A DNA stretch of 64,000 nucleotides from Candidatus Poribacteria bacterium (lineage in GTDB: Bacteria > Poribacteria > WGA-4E > GCA-2687025): contig JAPPNK010000015.1 of assembly GCA_028818695.1 (NCBI GenBank), positions 134,597 through 198,596 of the forward strand. The letters are read 5' to 3'. Positions within the stretch are counted from its first letter, which is position 1; each line of letters begins with the position of its first letter. Below are positions 7,594 to 16,155 of this stretch, one piece after another. Made by a program: the position numbers and the translations under genes. The notes beneath the pieces are model-generated. The model worked only from the letters and a program-made list of their open reading frames with translations. It made no database searches and was not told the origin of the DNA.

Positions 7594-8688
7594 TCATTCA
7601 GCGTCAGCGGTTGTCTTTTGCGGGGCGGTCGGCTCCGCCGCTTTTATCTTTCCCCATTGCGCTTTTTTTTTATCTGCGGGATCTACGGAGAGGAAGCGGC
7701 TCCTGCCCGCCAAAACCCAAGACCCAAACATGGTGTTCACGCCTTCCGGCGTAACGCGAACGATCTCCTTCGTATCCACATTCACCCGGAAAATACGAAA
7801 GCCGGATTGAAAGCCGAATCGTTCGAAGTCCGGATTCATCCCGTATAAGATCCATTTGCTGTCCGGAGACCATGTCGTGAGTTCTACCCAGCCCTTGAGA
7901 GGCGCGATTTTCTCCATATTGGAGCCGTCCGGATTCATGGTATAAACGCCTCCCAAACCGAGAAACGCGATCTTTTTGCCGTCAGGAGACCACACAGGTG
8001 CCTGTTCAGACGAATCGGAGGTGTTGGTGATGTTTCTCACATCCGTTCCGTCTGTGTTCATGGTAAAAATGTCGCGTTTGTGAGTGTGATGGAACGGCTC
8101 CTTTGCGTTCGCAGAGAACGCGATTTTTCCATCAGGAGACACGGTCAACGACCCCTCCTCTTTGCCCGGCGTGTTTGTGATGTTGACCATTTTGCCTGTG
8201 CTGATGGTCAGCATATAAAGCTCTCTGGGTGGACCATGAGGCGGCAGGAAGAATCCCCCGACCACGCAAGCCATCTGCCTGCCCCCGGGCATCCACTCGC
8301 TGCTAAGGATGTCGAATTCGCGCCAGAAGTCGATGCCCATTGTCTGGATGATCCGCTTTGTAATGTTCGCCTCTTCCCCTGTTCTGAGGTTCAGAACATA
8401 TTTTCCATAGAACTTGTCAGGAACGCCGCCGGCGACAGAGACGCGCTTGCCGTCCATGCTCCATATTGGAAGTCCGTATTCTCCCTTCAGCCAGAGCCGG
8501 TTGTTTTGTCCGTCCCAGTCGATCAGGTACACGCCTCCTTCGGCTCTATAAGAAATGGTCGGCTTTTCCAGCTTCGTCACATCTTCGAGCGGTTCAAGAT
8601 CGTTTCCGGCAGCGGCGGCGGAGAGCAGAATGAACAGGCTGACCGCCGCGAGAACGGCGCGCGACTTTGAGAAGTTAAAGAATGGCAT
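7594..8688 (-). CDS. Secreted TolB-like PD40 beta-propeller protein
   Basis: A 364-residue exported protein with an N-terminal signal peptide (basic MPFFNFSKSR, then a hydrophobic core to about residue 28). The mature part holds PD40/TolB-type blades, recognisable as WSPDGKKIAFLG, VSPDGKIAFSAN, WSPDSKWILYG, IFTMNTDGTDVRNIT and VYTMNPDGSNMEKI. Such propellers usually bind proteins or glycans in the periplasm; no Pal/TolA genes are nearby, so this is not TolB itself. It lies downstream of another secreted gene, with a strong hairpin in between. Confidence 0.8.
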   Translation of the reverse strand: MPFFNFSKSRAVLAAVSLFILLSAAAAGNDLEPLEDVTKLEKPTISYRAEGGVYLIDWDGQNNRLWLKGEYGLPIWSMDGKRVSVAGGVPDKFYGKYVLNLRTGEEANITKRIIQTMGIDFWREFDILSSEWMPGGRQMACVVGGFFLPPHGPPRELYMLTISTGKMVNITNTPGKEEGSLTVSPDGKIAFSANAKEPFHHTHKRDIFTMNTDGTDVRNITNTSDSSEQAPVWSPDGKKIAFLGLGGVYTMNPDGSNMEKIAPLKGWVELTTWSPDSKWILYGMNPDFERFGFQSGFRIFRVNVDTKEIVRVTPEGVNTMFGSWVLAGRSRFLSVDPADKKKAQWGKIKAAEPTAPQKTTADAE

Positions 8689-8711
8689 GTCATGCTCCTT
8701 TCTGTGGGTTT

Positions 8712-8745
8712 GGTCTGCGCTGAGAATGATTCCTCAGCGCAGACC
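8712..8745 (-). terminator. Strong 13-bp hairpin between two minus-strand secreted genes
   Basis: GGTCTGCGCTGAG (8712-8724) and CTCAGCGCAGACC (8733-8745) are perfect 13-bp arms with an 8-nt loop, 11 bp after the stop of the upstream gene. There is no T-run on the minus strand, so it is either a terminator of unusual type or a processing/stability hairpin. Confidence 0.55.
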
Positions 8746-8755
8746 TGTCTCTTTT

Positions 8756-10003
8756 CTAGGGGAAGTTGAACCCCTCCGACCATCCGTCAGGAAACACCTT
8801 TGACTCCGTTTCATCGTAGTCAGCGGTGCCAGAAGCTCCGTCGCCGCTCTTGTCTTCAAACTCGTATTTCCATGGGGACACGTCCGTGGGATTAGGGCGT
8901 TCGCCTAGCGCCACATGATGTACCTCCGCCTTTGCGTAGGCGTAGTAGAGGTTGGAGGGTGCTTCTTTAGGGGCTCTCTCAAACAGCGCATCCGTCAGCT
9001 CGAAGTGTCCGAAGACCTCGGTGTCATATGCGACCTCCATCTCCGGGTACCAATATTTGCCCTCCTCGTTCTCAGGCGCATGGAACGTTTTGAAACCGTC
9101 ACTGGCAGCTGGCGGCATCAGCTGACCATGCGCGTTTCGCTGCCGTTTTGCAGCAACGACGAACGCGTAGACTTCGGCTTCGGCGTCTTCCAGGTCGTTG
9201 TAGTAGTAGAAGCCGGCGGTGAGACCAATGTCGACCAGAGCGGATTCCACTATCCCGTCTGCATCATACTGGAACTCCACATCGAAGTAGCCGACGTAGG
9301 CGAAGGTGTCGCGCAGAATCTTTCCTTTGCCTTCATGGACGTTGACGGTGAAAGCGTCTTCGGCTGGCTCCACCGGGTCGCCGTCCGGGCTGCCGAGGGC
9401 GTACGCTTTCGCCTTGATCTGGCGCGGCTCGCCGTTTTCATCGTCCGACCCCATTCCATCTCCGAAGGTGTGGGTGAAGGAGGCTTTGTAAGCGGGCCCG
9501 TAGGTGGAATGAGAGGGTTGGTCAGCCTCTCCAATGTACCAATCGACGCGCTCAAATCCGGCGTTTGTTTCCAGGTCCACCGTGAGCGATTCGCCGACGA
9601 TGACATCGGACGGTCCGGACATCTTGGAGATGTCGATGTAACTGCTGGCACTCCAGACTCTGAGCCAGATTGTTTCAGAGACGCTGGTTCCGTCGTTGCC
9701 GTATGCTGTCGCCGTGACGCTGCGCGTCGCGCCCCATGGTCTTCCAAGCCCTTCAAGGGAGGGAATGAAGGAGCTGTATGTGTCGGTTCCGTTTTCGGTT
9801 CCGTTGTCTGTCTTCTTGATCTCTCCGCCGAAATTCCATTCGACGCGCTCGAAGTCGACGTTGGTTCTGATCTCGACCATGTTGTTCATGTGTTCAAGGA
9901 CGTAAGATGGATTCCAGTAACTTCCGGACGGCGAGGAGGATGTGATCTGGATGGCGCTGGCTTGCGCGCAGACGAAGAAAGCGGCCGACGCCGCAACAAG
10001 CAA
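8756..10003 (-). CDS. Secreted protein with two Ig/PKD-like repeats; 5' end broken by a poly-C tract
   Basis: The frame gives 415 residues from a TTG at 10003, beginning inside what looks like the hydrophobic core of a signal peptide. Two related units follow (FERVEWNFGG to IWLRVW, and FERVDWYIGE to AFTVNVH), resembling Ig/PKD-like sandwich domains. The C-terminal part is acidic and aromatic and I do not recognise it. In-frame codons just upstream encode ESRLRKAALT, a good basic n-region, but no start. An ATG at 10070 enters this frame only if the 13-base C tract on the coding strand had 12 bases. So the gene is either phase-variable or mis-assembled. Confidence 0.65.
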   Translation of the reverse strand: MLVAASAAFFVCAQASAIQITSSSPSGSYWNPSYVLEHMNNMVEIRTNVDFERVEWNFGGEIKKTDNGTENGTDTYSSFIPSLEGLGRPWGATRSVTATAYGNDGTSVSETIWLRVWSASSYIDISKMSGPSDVIVGESLTVDLETNAGFERVDWYIGEADQPSHSTYGPAYKASFTHTFGDGMGSDDENGEPRQIKAKAYALGSPDGDPVEPAEDAFTVNVHEGKGKILRDTFAYVGYFDVEFQYDADGIVESALVDIGLTAGFYYYNDLEDAEAEVYAFVVAAKRQRNAHGQLMPPAASDGFKTFHAPENEEGKYWYPEMEVAYDTEVFGHFELTDALFERAPKEAPSNLYYAYAKAEVHHVALGERPNPTDVSPWKYEFEDKSGDGASGTADYDETESKVFPDGWSEGFNFP

Positions 10004-10035
10004 GGTCAGAGCCGCTTTACGCAGCCGACTCTCGC

Positions 10036-10048
10036 GGGGGGGGGGGGG
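10036..10048. repeat. Mononucleotide tract of 13 G
   Basis: Thirteen G on the plus strand (C on the coding strand) inside the 5' end of the secreted-protein gene. Loss of one base would join ATG 10070 (MRHLNKIA) to ESRLRKAALT and produce a complete signal peptide. Confidence 0.8.
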
Positions 10049-10134
10049 CGATTTTATTCAAATGACGCATGTTCGCGTTTTTCTTTCTGGCGGTTTCCCG
10101 CCGTATAACGAAACGATTCCTGACAACATTTGAA

Positions 10135-10163
10135 ACTATAGCATAGGCTTTGCCGCGCAACAA
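10135..10163 (-). promoter_or_regulatory. Promoter for the secreted protein gene
   Basis: On the minus strand TTGTTG (10163-10158), 17 bp, TATAGT (10140-10135). Transcription would begin near 10128, upstream of ATG 10070, which supports that ATG as the true start. Confidence 0.5.
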
Positions 10164-10295
10164 CACTTTAGCGCAAACGAACCTCCGCTGCATCATGACG
10201 ATGCCATGCGCTGATTTTCGAGACAGCATCTTTTCTGACCTTAAGGCTTTATTCGTTCAACGGCTCAACTTCGGGCGGAAGGTCAGAAGTTAATG

Positions 10296-10324
10296 TTGCG
10301 CCGCGACGCAAAACGCTGTAGAGT
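10296..10324 (+). promoter_or_regulatory. Promoter for the Gfo/Idh/MocA operon
   Basis: TTGCGC (10296-10301), 17 bp, TAGAGT (10319-10324). It excludes the far upstream start at 10293 and favours ATG 10365. Confidence 0.45.
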
Positions 10325-10364
10325 ATGTCCCAATTACGCAAGTGAAGGAGCAGCGGAGAGCGGT

Positions 10365-11375
10365 ATGGCGAATCAAGAAAACGCGCGTTTTGGAATCATG
10401 GGTCTGGGCGTCGGGTCGTCGCGCGCCAAGATGGCGGCGCAAGCCGACGGAGCCGACCTGGTCGTTGTGTGCGACCTACAGGAAAGCAAGGTGAAGCAAC
10501 GCGCCGATGAGCTCGATTGCGAATGGACAACCGACTATCAAGCGATGTTCAACCGAGACGACATTGACGCGATCGGGGTCTTCACGCCCAGCGGCACGCA
10601 TTGCAGGTTCGCCAGGGAGGCGCTTGAAGCGGGCAAGCACGCTTTCACCACCAAACCGATGGACGTCTCGCTGGAAGCGTGCGACAAGGCGATCGCTGCG
10701 CAGGATGAAGCCGGCAAAATACTCGCCGTCGATTTTGGTATGCGCTATACGCGCCTCTTTCACCGCGTCCGAGAAGCGGTCCAGAGCGGGCGAATCGGGC
10801 GAATCGTTCTAGGCGACCTGCGCATGAAATGGTATCGGACGCAGTCCTACTACGACGGCGGATGGCCGCCCGGATGGAGAAGCCGGCGCGACACGGAAGG
10901 AGGCTCCGCCGCCAATCAGGGCGTCCATTCCATCGACCTGCTTCAGTGGCTCATGGGATCCGTCCAAACCGTACAAGGGCGCCGCGGCACCTTCGCCCAC
11001 GAGATCGACACGGAGGACTGCAGCGTCGGGCTGCTCACCTTTAAAAACGGCGCGTTCGGCGTCATCCAGACGACCACATGCAGCTATCCGAACCTCGGCA
11101 CGGCGATTGAGATCAGCGGCAGCAAAGGCACGATCACGTTGGACGGCTCCAACCTGGTTCGGTATGAGATTGAAGGAGAAAAGGAACCGTCCATCCGCGA
11201 TATCGACGCCGGGGAGGGCTTGCCCCGCAACATCATTGAGGACATGGTCGGCGCCGTCCGCGGGGAACGTCCGCCGATGGTGGACGGGCGCGAAGGGCGC
11301 AAATCGGTCGCTGTCTTCAACGCGATCTACCAGTCCTCCGATACCGGCGAGATCATCGACATGGACTCGTTTTAA
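10365..11375 (+). CDS. Gfo/Idh/MocA family oxidoreductase
   Basis: A 336-residue NAD(P)-dependent dehydrogenase. The N-terminal Rossmann fold shows GLGVGSSRAKM for dinucleotide binding, and FTTKPMD carries the catalytic-site lysine (usually EKP). SAANQGVHSIDLLQWLMG contains the conserved His of the C-terminal sugar-binding domain. Substrates in the family are mostly sugars and inositols; the exact one is unknown. Start chosen at ATG 10365, with GGAGAG six bases upstream and the promoter just before it. It is the first gene of a four-gene operon with aminotransferase, PhyH and GNAT. Confidence 0.88.
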   Translation: MANQENARFGIMGLGVGSSRAKMAAQADGADLVVVCDLQESKVKQRADELDCEWTTDYQAMFNRDDIDAIGVFTPSGTHCRFAREALEAGKHAFTTKPMDVSLEACDKAIAAQDEAGKILAVDFGMRYTRLFHRVREAVQSGRIGRIVLGDLRMKWYRTQSYYDGGWPPGWRSRRDTEGGSAANQGVHSIDLLQWLMGSVQTVQGRRGTFAHEIDTEDCSVGLLTFKNGAFGVIQTTTCSYPNLGTAIEISGSKGTITLDGSNLVRYEIEGEKEPSIRDIDAGEGLPRNIIEDMVGAVRGERPPMVDGREGRKSVAVFNAIYQSSDTGEIIDMDSF

Positions 11376-11412
11376 GTTACGTTCAGGGAGCGCCCAAGCG
11401 AGAGGGGACGAC

Positions 11413-12534
11413 ATGAAGCGGAGAGGTTATATGTTCACAGGGGGGATGCCCGATCCCGCCTCGTTCCCGGCGGAGAAGCTGGCGGAGGCGGCGCAGAAGG
11501 CGGTTCGGCGCGAAGGCGGGGAGCTCTTTGTGCGGTATCCCGGCGATCAAGGAAACGCCGCGCTGCGCGAAATGGCGGCGCGCCGCTTCAATGAGGCGCA
11601 GCGCGCCGACGCCTCCCCCGAAGAGGTCGCCATTACGAACGGATCGATGCAGGCGCTTGACCTGATCATACGCGCCTATGTCCCCCGCGGCGGCGTCGTC
11701 TTGACGGAGGAGCTGACCTACATGGGAACGCTTGGCATCCTGCGCCACCTTGACGCGCGGGTCGTCGGCGTCCCCGTTGATGAGAACGGAATGAATACGG
11801 ACGCGCTCGCCGAGATACTTGACGGGCTGCGGCGAGCCGGCGTCCGACCGGCGCTCATCAACACGGTGCCGGTGAACCATAACCCGACCGGCATGCACAT
11901 GTCCGCCGAACGCAAACAGCGGCTCATTCAGCTGGCGGAGGAGCATGATGTCCTGATTTTAGAAGATGAGTGTTACGGCGACATCTACTTTGGCGAGCAT
12001 CCGCCCCGCGCGCTCTACGCCGAGGCGCCGGCGGGGCGCGTCGCGTACGCCGGCACCTTCTCAAAAACGATCGGACCGGGGATGCGCCTTGGGTATATGA
12101 TCGCGCCGCCGAGCGTCATGCGCCATGTGATGCGCTGGCGTTGGGACGGCGGAACGAGCGCCTTCGCCAGCGTCATTCTCGCCGAATTTCTCAAAGAGCA
12201 TATGTGGGAACACATACGCGAAACGAACAAGATTGTTCAGCAGAAGCGGAACGTTCTCATCGAAGCGCTGGAGACAGAGCTGGGCGGCAGCGTCCATTGC
12301 AACCCGCCTAAAGGGGGGCTGTTCGCATGGGTGAAGGTTCTCGACCAGACCGACATGGGACAGCTGATGGCGCGGCTTGAGGCGCGGCAGGTGTATTGCA
12401 CGCGCGGGCAGGCGTTCCACGCGGCTGGGGCGGACATACCGTATGTGCGCTTTTCGTTCGCCTACCCGTCTTTAGACGAGATACGGGAAGGCGTCGCCAT
12501 CTTCGCCGAATGCTTACAGGCGTCTCAACGGTAA
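11413..12534 (+). CDS. PLP-dependent aminotransferase (class I/II, 2-aminoadipate/MocR-like fold)
   Basis: A 373-residue fold-type I aminotransferase. The Schiff-base lysine is in AGTFSKTIGPGMRLGYM, the PLP-phosphate/ring contacts in NGSMQALDLI, VPVNHNPTG and DECYGDIYF, and the substrate-carboxylate arginine in PYVRFSFAYP near the end. The length fits the stand-alone LysN-like group; the GntR-type helix-turn-helix of MocR regulators is absent. Start at ATG 11413 behind GAGGGGAC, 37 bp after the dehydrogenase. Together they suggest conversion of an amino- or keto-sugar or amino-acid-like compound. Confidence 0.87.
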   Translation: MKRRGYMFTGGMPDPASFPAEKLAEAAQKAVRREGGELFVRYPGDQGNAALREMAARRFNEAQRADASPEEVAITNGSMQALDLIIRAYVPRGGVVLTEELTYMGTLGILRHLDARVVGVPVDENGMNTDALAEILDGLRRAGVRPALINTVPVNHNPTGMHMSAERKQRLIQLAEEHDVLILEDECYGDIYFGEHPPRALYAEAPAGRVAYAGTFSKTIGPGMRLGYMIAPPSVMRHVMRWRWDGGTSAFASVILAEFLKEHMWEHIRETNKIVQQKRNVLIEALETELGGSVHCNPPKGGLFAWVKVLDQTDMGQLMARLEARQVYCTRGQAFHAAGADIPYVRFSFAYPSLDEIREGVAIFAECLQASQR

Positions 12535-12542
12535 GGAACGGA

Positions 12543-13400
12543 ATGCGCAAAATAACGGACGGCGAGATACGTTTTTTTGACGAGAACGGCTTTGTCATCT
12601 GTAAGAATGTGTTGAACGCGGACGAGCTGGGCAATTTTCAGCGCGAATCGCGGCGGCTCATCGAACGGATACAGCGGGAGGAGACGCAGGAGAACCGAAT
12701 GTGCCTGCTCGGGCCGGAGGGCGTCCCATACTATTTGACCTATCTGCATGTTCACCCGAACGACTTTTCGCTGCGGCTTCTGGCGCATCCGTTCATCGGC
12801 GACCTGCTGACGCGCATGGTCGGGCGGGACTTTGTGCCGTGCTACGAGTCGCTTGTGTTTAAACTGCCGGGGAACGGCTCCTCCGTTCCGTGGCACCTCG
12901 ACGGCAACCCTGTGGACGGAGACGAGCGCATCTTCAACATCGACCTTTACCCGGACGTTTCAAATGTTGAGAACAGCTGCGTCTGGTGCGTCCCCGGGAG
13001 CCATCTGTGGGAGCCTGAGAAGGCGGTTGAATGGATGCGCAAGGGGCGGGAGGATTTTCGGGCGATGGAAGCCGTTGGAGCCGTTCCCGCCGAGATGGAA
13101 CCGGGCGACGTCCTGCTTCATCATGTGAAGGTTCTTCACGGCAGCGACCGGAATCGCTCCAGCGATCTGCGCCGAGTCGTCTATTTCGACAACCGCGCAT
13201 GGAGCTGGAACGAGCGGTACTGGTGGTTCAACGAAGAGACGATGCAAAAACGGGCGCGGCTTTACCAGTATGCGCTTCATGAGCGCAAGGAGAACCCGTA
13301 CCCGCAGGACGACGAGCTGTTTGAGTATCTTCCGCCGAGCCATTTTCCAAAATGGAGCGCGGGCGAGCCGATCGACCTGCATTCGGAGCGGCGCAGATGA
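12543..13400 (+). CDS. Phytanoyl-CoA dioxygenase (PhyH) family protein
   Basis: A 285-residue Fe(II)/2-oxoglutarate oxygenase. The iron triad is visible: H118 and D120 in VPWHLDGNP and a distal His in KVLHGSDRN (about 199), followed by an Arg (210-211) for 2-oxoglutarate. It would hydroxylate an unknown small molecule. Start at ATG 12543 with AAGGA five bases upstream; the frame extends further upstream but that part overlaps the aminotransferase. It overlaps the GNAT gene by 4 bases (ATGA). PhyH families are expanded in poribacterial genomes, and a second member lies at 39591. Confidence 0.9.
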   Translation: MRKITDGEIRFFDENGFVICKNVLNADELGNFQRESRRLIERIQREETQENRMCLLGPEGVPYYLTYLHVHPNDFSLRLLAHPFIGDLLTRMVGRDFVPCYESLVFKLPGNGSSVPWHLDGNPVDGDERIFNIDLYPDVSNVENSCVWCVPGSHLWEPEKAVEWMRKGREDFRAMEAVGAVPAEMEPGDVLLHHVKVLHGSDRNRSSDLRRVVYFDNRAWSWNERYWWFNEETMQKRARLYQYALHERKENPYPQDDELFEYLPPSHFPKWSAGEPIDLHSERRR

Positions 13401-14626
13401 GCGCAGCCGAAGCGAGAGGCGCCCGCCCCGACGAGGTCGACAGGGCGATTGAATGCTGCGGCGCGGCGTTCGGCGGAAAAGACGCCCAGCGCGCCGCCCA
13501 TATGACCGACTTTTTCGCGCGCATCCACAAAGAAGATCCGAACTTTCGCCCTGAAAACTCGCGCGTCGTTCTTTTCAACGGCCGCATCGTCTCTGTCGTT
13601 CAGATCTTTGAGCGGGAGACGCTCATCGGCGGCGTTCCTGTCAAGATGGGCGGCCTCGGCAGCGTCGGCACGCTCCCGCAGTTTCGCAGGCGCGGGTTCG
13701 GGACGTTGGCGCTCCAAGACGCGCTGCGCTTTATGGAGCGGGAAGGTTACGATCTGTCGCTGCTGTTCACAGGCATCCATGACTACTACGCGCGGGAGGG
13801 CTGGCGCGTCTTTGAGCATGCGAGCGCGCTGACAGCGTCTGTCCCGCAGGGGCTGGCAAACGACGGCGCGGGCGGACGGCGGCCTGTGCGCTGGCCTGAG
13901 GAGCTGCCGGCGCTCATGCGGCTGTATAATCAGTTCAACCGCGGCGCGACAGGACCGATACAGCGCTCCGAAGCCTACTGGCTGCGGCATGTGCGCTGGC
14001 GTCCGTTTGAGGAGCGGCAGTTCACAGCGGCGTATGAGAACGGGCGAATGGTCGCGTATCTGCGCTATTCTGGAGACGGCATGCTAGAGGAGGCGGCGTA
14101 TGTTCAAGGCGGGCGCGCGGCGGCGGCGTCCCTCGCTGTTGAGGCGCTGCGCGGACGGGAGCAGACGCGCGTCATGCCAGGGGCTTTGACGCTGCGGCGC
14201 GGGCTGGAAGGGCGCGGATTCGCGTTTCAGGAGGAGCCGCTGCGCTGGCTCATGTTCCGCATCGTCAACCTGAAAAGCCTGCTGAAAAAGCTGGCGCCCG
14301 GCATGGCGGAGCGTCTTCAAAACAGCCCCGCGTCGGAATGGGGAGCCGACGCAGTGAGGCGAATACGCATAGAGGCGGAGCTGACGGAACCGGCGGAGCT
14401 CAAAATCGACGGCGGCTCCGTGGAGGTCGTTGACGTTGATCCGTCGGACGAAGGCGGGCTGTCGGTACGGTTAAAGTTGACGCATGCCGAGGCGATCGAT
14501 CTGGTACTGGGGCAGCTGCCTGTTGAAACGGCTCTCCCGATCGGCGTCTCCGACGAGGCGCAGGAGGCGGTGAAGAGCCTCTTTCCGATGCGGCGGTATG
14601 TTTGGCATTCGCGGGACAACTTTTAG
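13397..14626 (+). CDS. Eis-like GNAT acetyltransferase
   Basis: A 409-residue acetyl-CoA-dependent transferase of the Eis/YitI type. The first GNAT domain has GLGSVGTLPQFRRRGFGTLAL, with the R-x-x-G-x-G/A pyrophosphate loop, followed by GIHDYYAREGWRVFEH. A middle GNAT-like domain and a C-terminal SCP2-like domain (about 300-409, ELKIDGGSVEVVDVDP, VLGQLP) complete the family architecture, and the length agrees. The acceptor amine is unknown. It is coupled by ATGA to PhyH and is the last gene of the operon. Confidence 0.85.
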   Translation: MSAAEARGARPDEVDRAIECCGAAFGGKDAQRAAHMTDFFARIHKEDPNFRPENSRVVLFNGRIVSVVQIFERETLIGGVPVKMGGLGSVGTLPQFRRRGFGTLALQDALRFMEREGYDLSLLFTGIHDYYAREGWRVFEHASALTASVPQGLANDGAGGRRPVRWPEELPALMRLYNQFNRGATGPIQRSEAYWLRHVRWRPFEERQFTAAYENGRMVAYLRYSGDGMLEEAAYVQGGRAAAASLAVEALRGREQTRVMPGALTLRRGLEGRGFAFQEEPLRWLMFRIVNLKSLLKKLAPGMAERLQNSPASEWGADAVRRIRIEAELTEPAELKIDGGSVEVVDVDPSDEGGLSVRLKLTHAEAIDLVLGQLPVETALPIGVSDEAQEAVKSLFPMRRYVWHSRDNF

Positions 14627-14644
14627 CCGCCCGCCTTTCTTCCC

Positions 14645-14728
14645 GTCATTCCCGCGCAAGCCATGTCCCCGTGAAAACGGGGAGGGAATCCAGAAGCGAC
14701 GCAGAAACCGTCCGCGTTCGCATTCAAG
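14645..14728 (-). repeat. Dispersed palindromic element, long form
   Basis: Read on the minus strand it gives GCGAACGCGGACGGTTTCTGC, TTCTGGATTCCC, a nested CCCCGTTTTCACGGGG hairpin, then GCGCGGGAATGAC. It matches copies at 24092, 35384 and 39524, and forms the left flank of the FRG/methyltransferase island. Confidence 0.65.
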
Positions 14729-14729
14729 G

Positions 14730-14758
14730 TTGACGTTCGCCGGCGGATGCGCTAAAGT
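14730..14758 (+). promoter_or_regulatory. Promoter for the FRG-methyltransferase pair
   Basis: TTGACG (14730-14735), 17 bp, TAAAGT (14753-14758), about 38 bp before the FRG start. One of the best promoter matches in the window. Confidence 0.6.
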
Positions 14759-14795
14759 ATTCAGCGAGGTAGAACTTTGAGTTTAGAGAATCGAA

Positions 14796-16034
14796 ATGGC
14801 AGAAGTCGGGACATTGAACGGGTTTGTAAGGTGGGTTGAGAATAAAATAGGCAAGGGGTGCGTGTTTCGAGGCGTTCCCGACAGAGTCAAACACAAGAAA
14901 ATTCAAGCGTCCGCGTATCGCCGTCTGCCAGAATGGGAGAGAGATAAACCTGAGAAACTCCGCATCGTCATCGAAGATTTAATCAATGAAGCGCGCCTCC
15001 GAAAATACGATCAAAAAGAGGGAGACACTCTTTTTGATTTAGAATTGCTGGCTGAGCTTCAGCATCGCGGCGCAGCGACCTGCCTCATCGATTTTACGCG
15101 GAATCCTCTTGTCGCGCTTTGGTTTGCATGTCAACCAAAATCAACCAACCGAGATGAAGAAACCGACGGCAAAGTCTTCGCTGTGGATTCCTACGATCGC
15201 AGCATAGAAGTCGTCACTCCAAATTTAGTAAAACAGAAAAAGATTGCTGATTTTCTCACTGGCGATACGCTATATAAATGGGAACCGGCGCTTCAAAACA
15301 GTCGCATTTTCGCTCAGCATTCTGTCTTTCTATTCGGAAGCTCCAAATTTCCAGTGGTGGATGTTTGCGTAATTCCAAAAAAGAGCAAACTGGCAATTTT
15401 AAGCGCGTTGGAAAAATTTGACATTATCGAACTAAACATATTCCCAGATTATGATGGTTTTATCCATCGACATGCGCATGATAAATCATACACGTATCCT
15501 GAGTATTCAAACTATTTTACTAGAGCATTTTTAGCACGGCAGCAAGATAATGTAGACGCCGCCATTGGTTACTTTACAAAGATGCTAGCAATTACCAATA
15601 TAGATGCGTCTATTCGATCTCAAACACATATGCACCGCGGACACGCTTACTTCGAAATAAAAGACTATATAAATGCTCTCAAAGACTTTGATAGAGCTAT
15701 AGATATCGACCCTCATCCAGGCCTTTATTTTACTCGCGGGCAAATGCGCCAACACCAAGCGGTAGGCAATTATAGGGGAGCGATTGACGATTATAATGAA
15801 GCAGAGAGACTAAATCCCGATATTGGCGTTTTAACCTGTCTCTATCGAGGTATGGCGTGGGTAGCTCTAGGGAAATTTGATGAATCCAAAGAAGATCTGG
15901 AAAAAGCAAAAGAACTGAAGGTTAGTGTCGAGGGATTCTTTCGATGGGTCGGATATAAAGACATTGATGGTATGGAGCAGAAACTGGAGATCGATATTCC
16001 TGAAGAAATCAAGGAGCTGCTGAAGAGAGACTGA
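14796..16034 (+). CDS. FRG-domain protein with C-terminal TPR repeats
   Basis: A 412-residue protein. The N-terminal half is an FRG domain: CVFRGVPD near residue 22-30, and LLAELQHRGAATCLIDFTRNPLVALWFAC (about 85-115), the family's hallmark. From about residue 250 there are TPR units (AIGYFTKMLAI, HRGHAYFEIKDYINALKDFDRAIDID, YRGMAWVALGKFDESKEDLEKA). FRG domains are abundant in phage-defence islands and mobile regions, but their biochemistry is poorly known. The gene is clearly more AT-rich than its neighbours, which suggests transfer. It precedes, by 121 bp, a methyltransferase-nuclease fusion. The Shine-Dalgarno sequence is weak. Confidence 0.85.
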   Translation: MAEVGTLNGFVRWVENKIGKGCVFRGVPDRVKHKKIQASAYRRLPEWERDKPEKLRIVIEDLINEARLRKYDQKEGDTLFDLELLAELQHRGAATCLIDFTRNPLVALWFACQPKSTNRDEETDGKVFAVDSYDRSIEVVTPNLVKQKKIADFLTGDTLYKWEPALQNSRIFAQHSVFLFGSSKFPVVDVCVIPKKSKLAILSALEKFDIIELNIFPDYDGFIHRHAHDKSYTYPEYSNYFTRAFLARQQDNVDAAIGYFTKMLAITNIDASIRSQTHMHRGHAYFEIKDYINALKDFDRAIDIDPHPGLYFTRGQMRQHQAVGNYRGAIDDYNEAERLNPDIGVLTCLYRGMAWVALGKFDESKEDLEKAKELKVSVEGFFRWVGYKDIDGMEQKLEIDIPEEIKELLKRD

Positions 16035-16155
16035 GGAAGTGAGCATGACGGGCGCGTTCTTTTTCGCCCCGTCCGCAAGCCTAGCCCTTGCGCAAACAGC
16101 CCCCCTTTGGCATACTGCTCAAAACGGCAAACAGGAATCGCGTGAAAGGCGGACG

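Larger units (their letters stand above)
10071..10364. other. Divergent intergenic region between the secreted protein and the Gfo/Idh/MocA operon
   Basis: No gene is supported here. It holds the minus-strand promoter at 10135-10163, an inverted repeat TTCTGACCTT (10233-10242) / AAGGTCAGAA (10279-10288) that shares its CTGACCTT end with the dispersed repeat family, and the plus-strand promoter at 10296-10324. Confidence 0.6.

Noticed and set aside
8915-10108. 397-codon plus-strand frame opposite the secreted Ig-like protein
   Set aside because: No start signals or family motifs; the minus frame has a signal peptide and domain repeats.
16039-16155. N-terminal extension of the methyltransferase frame by 39 codons
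   Set aside because: No family similarity in the extension; ATG 16156 has AAGGCGGA upstream and begins right before the conserved YYGDCLDWM block.
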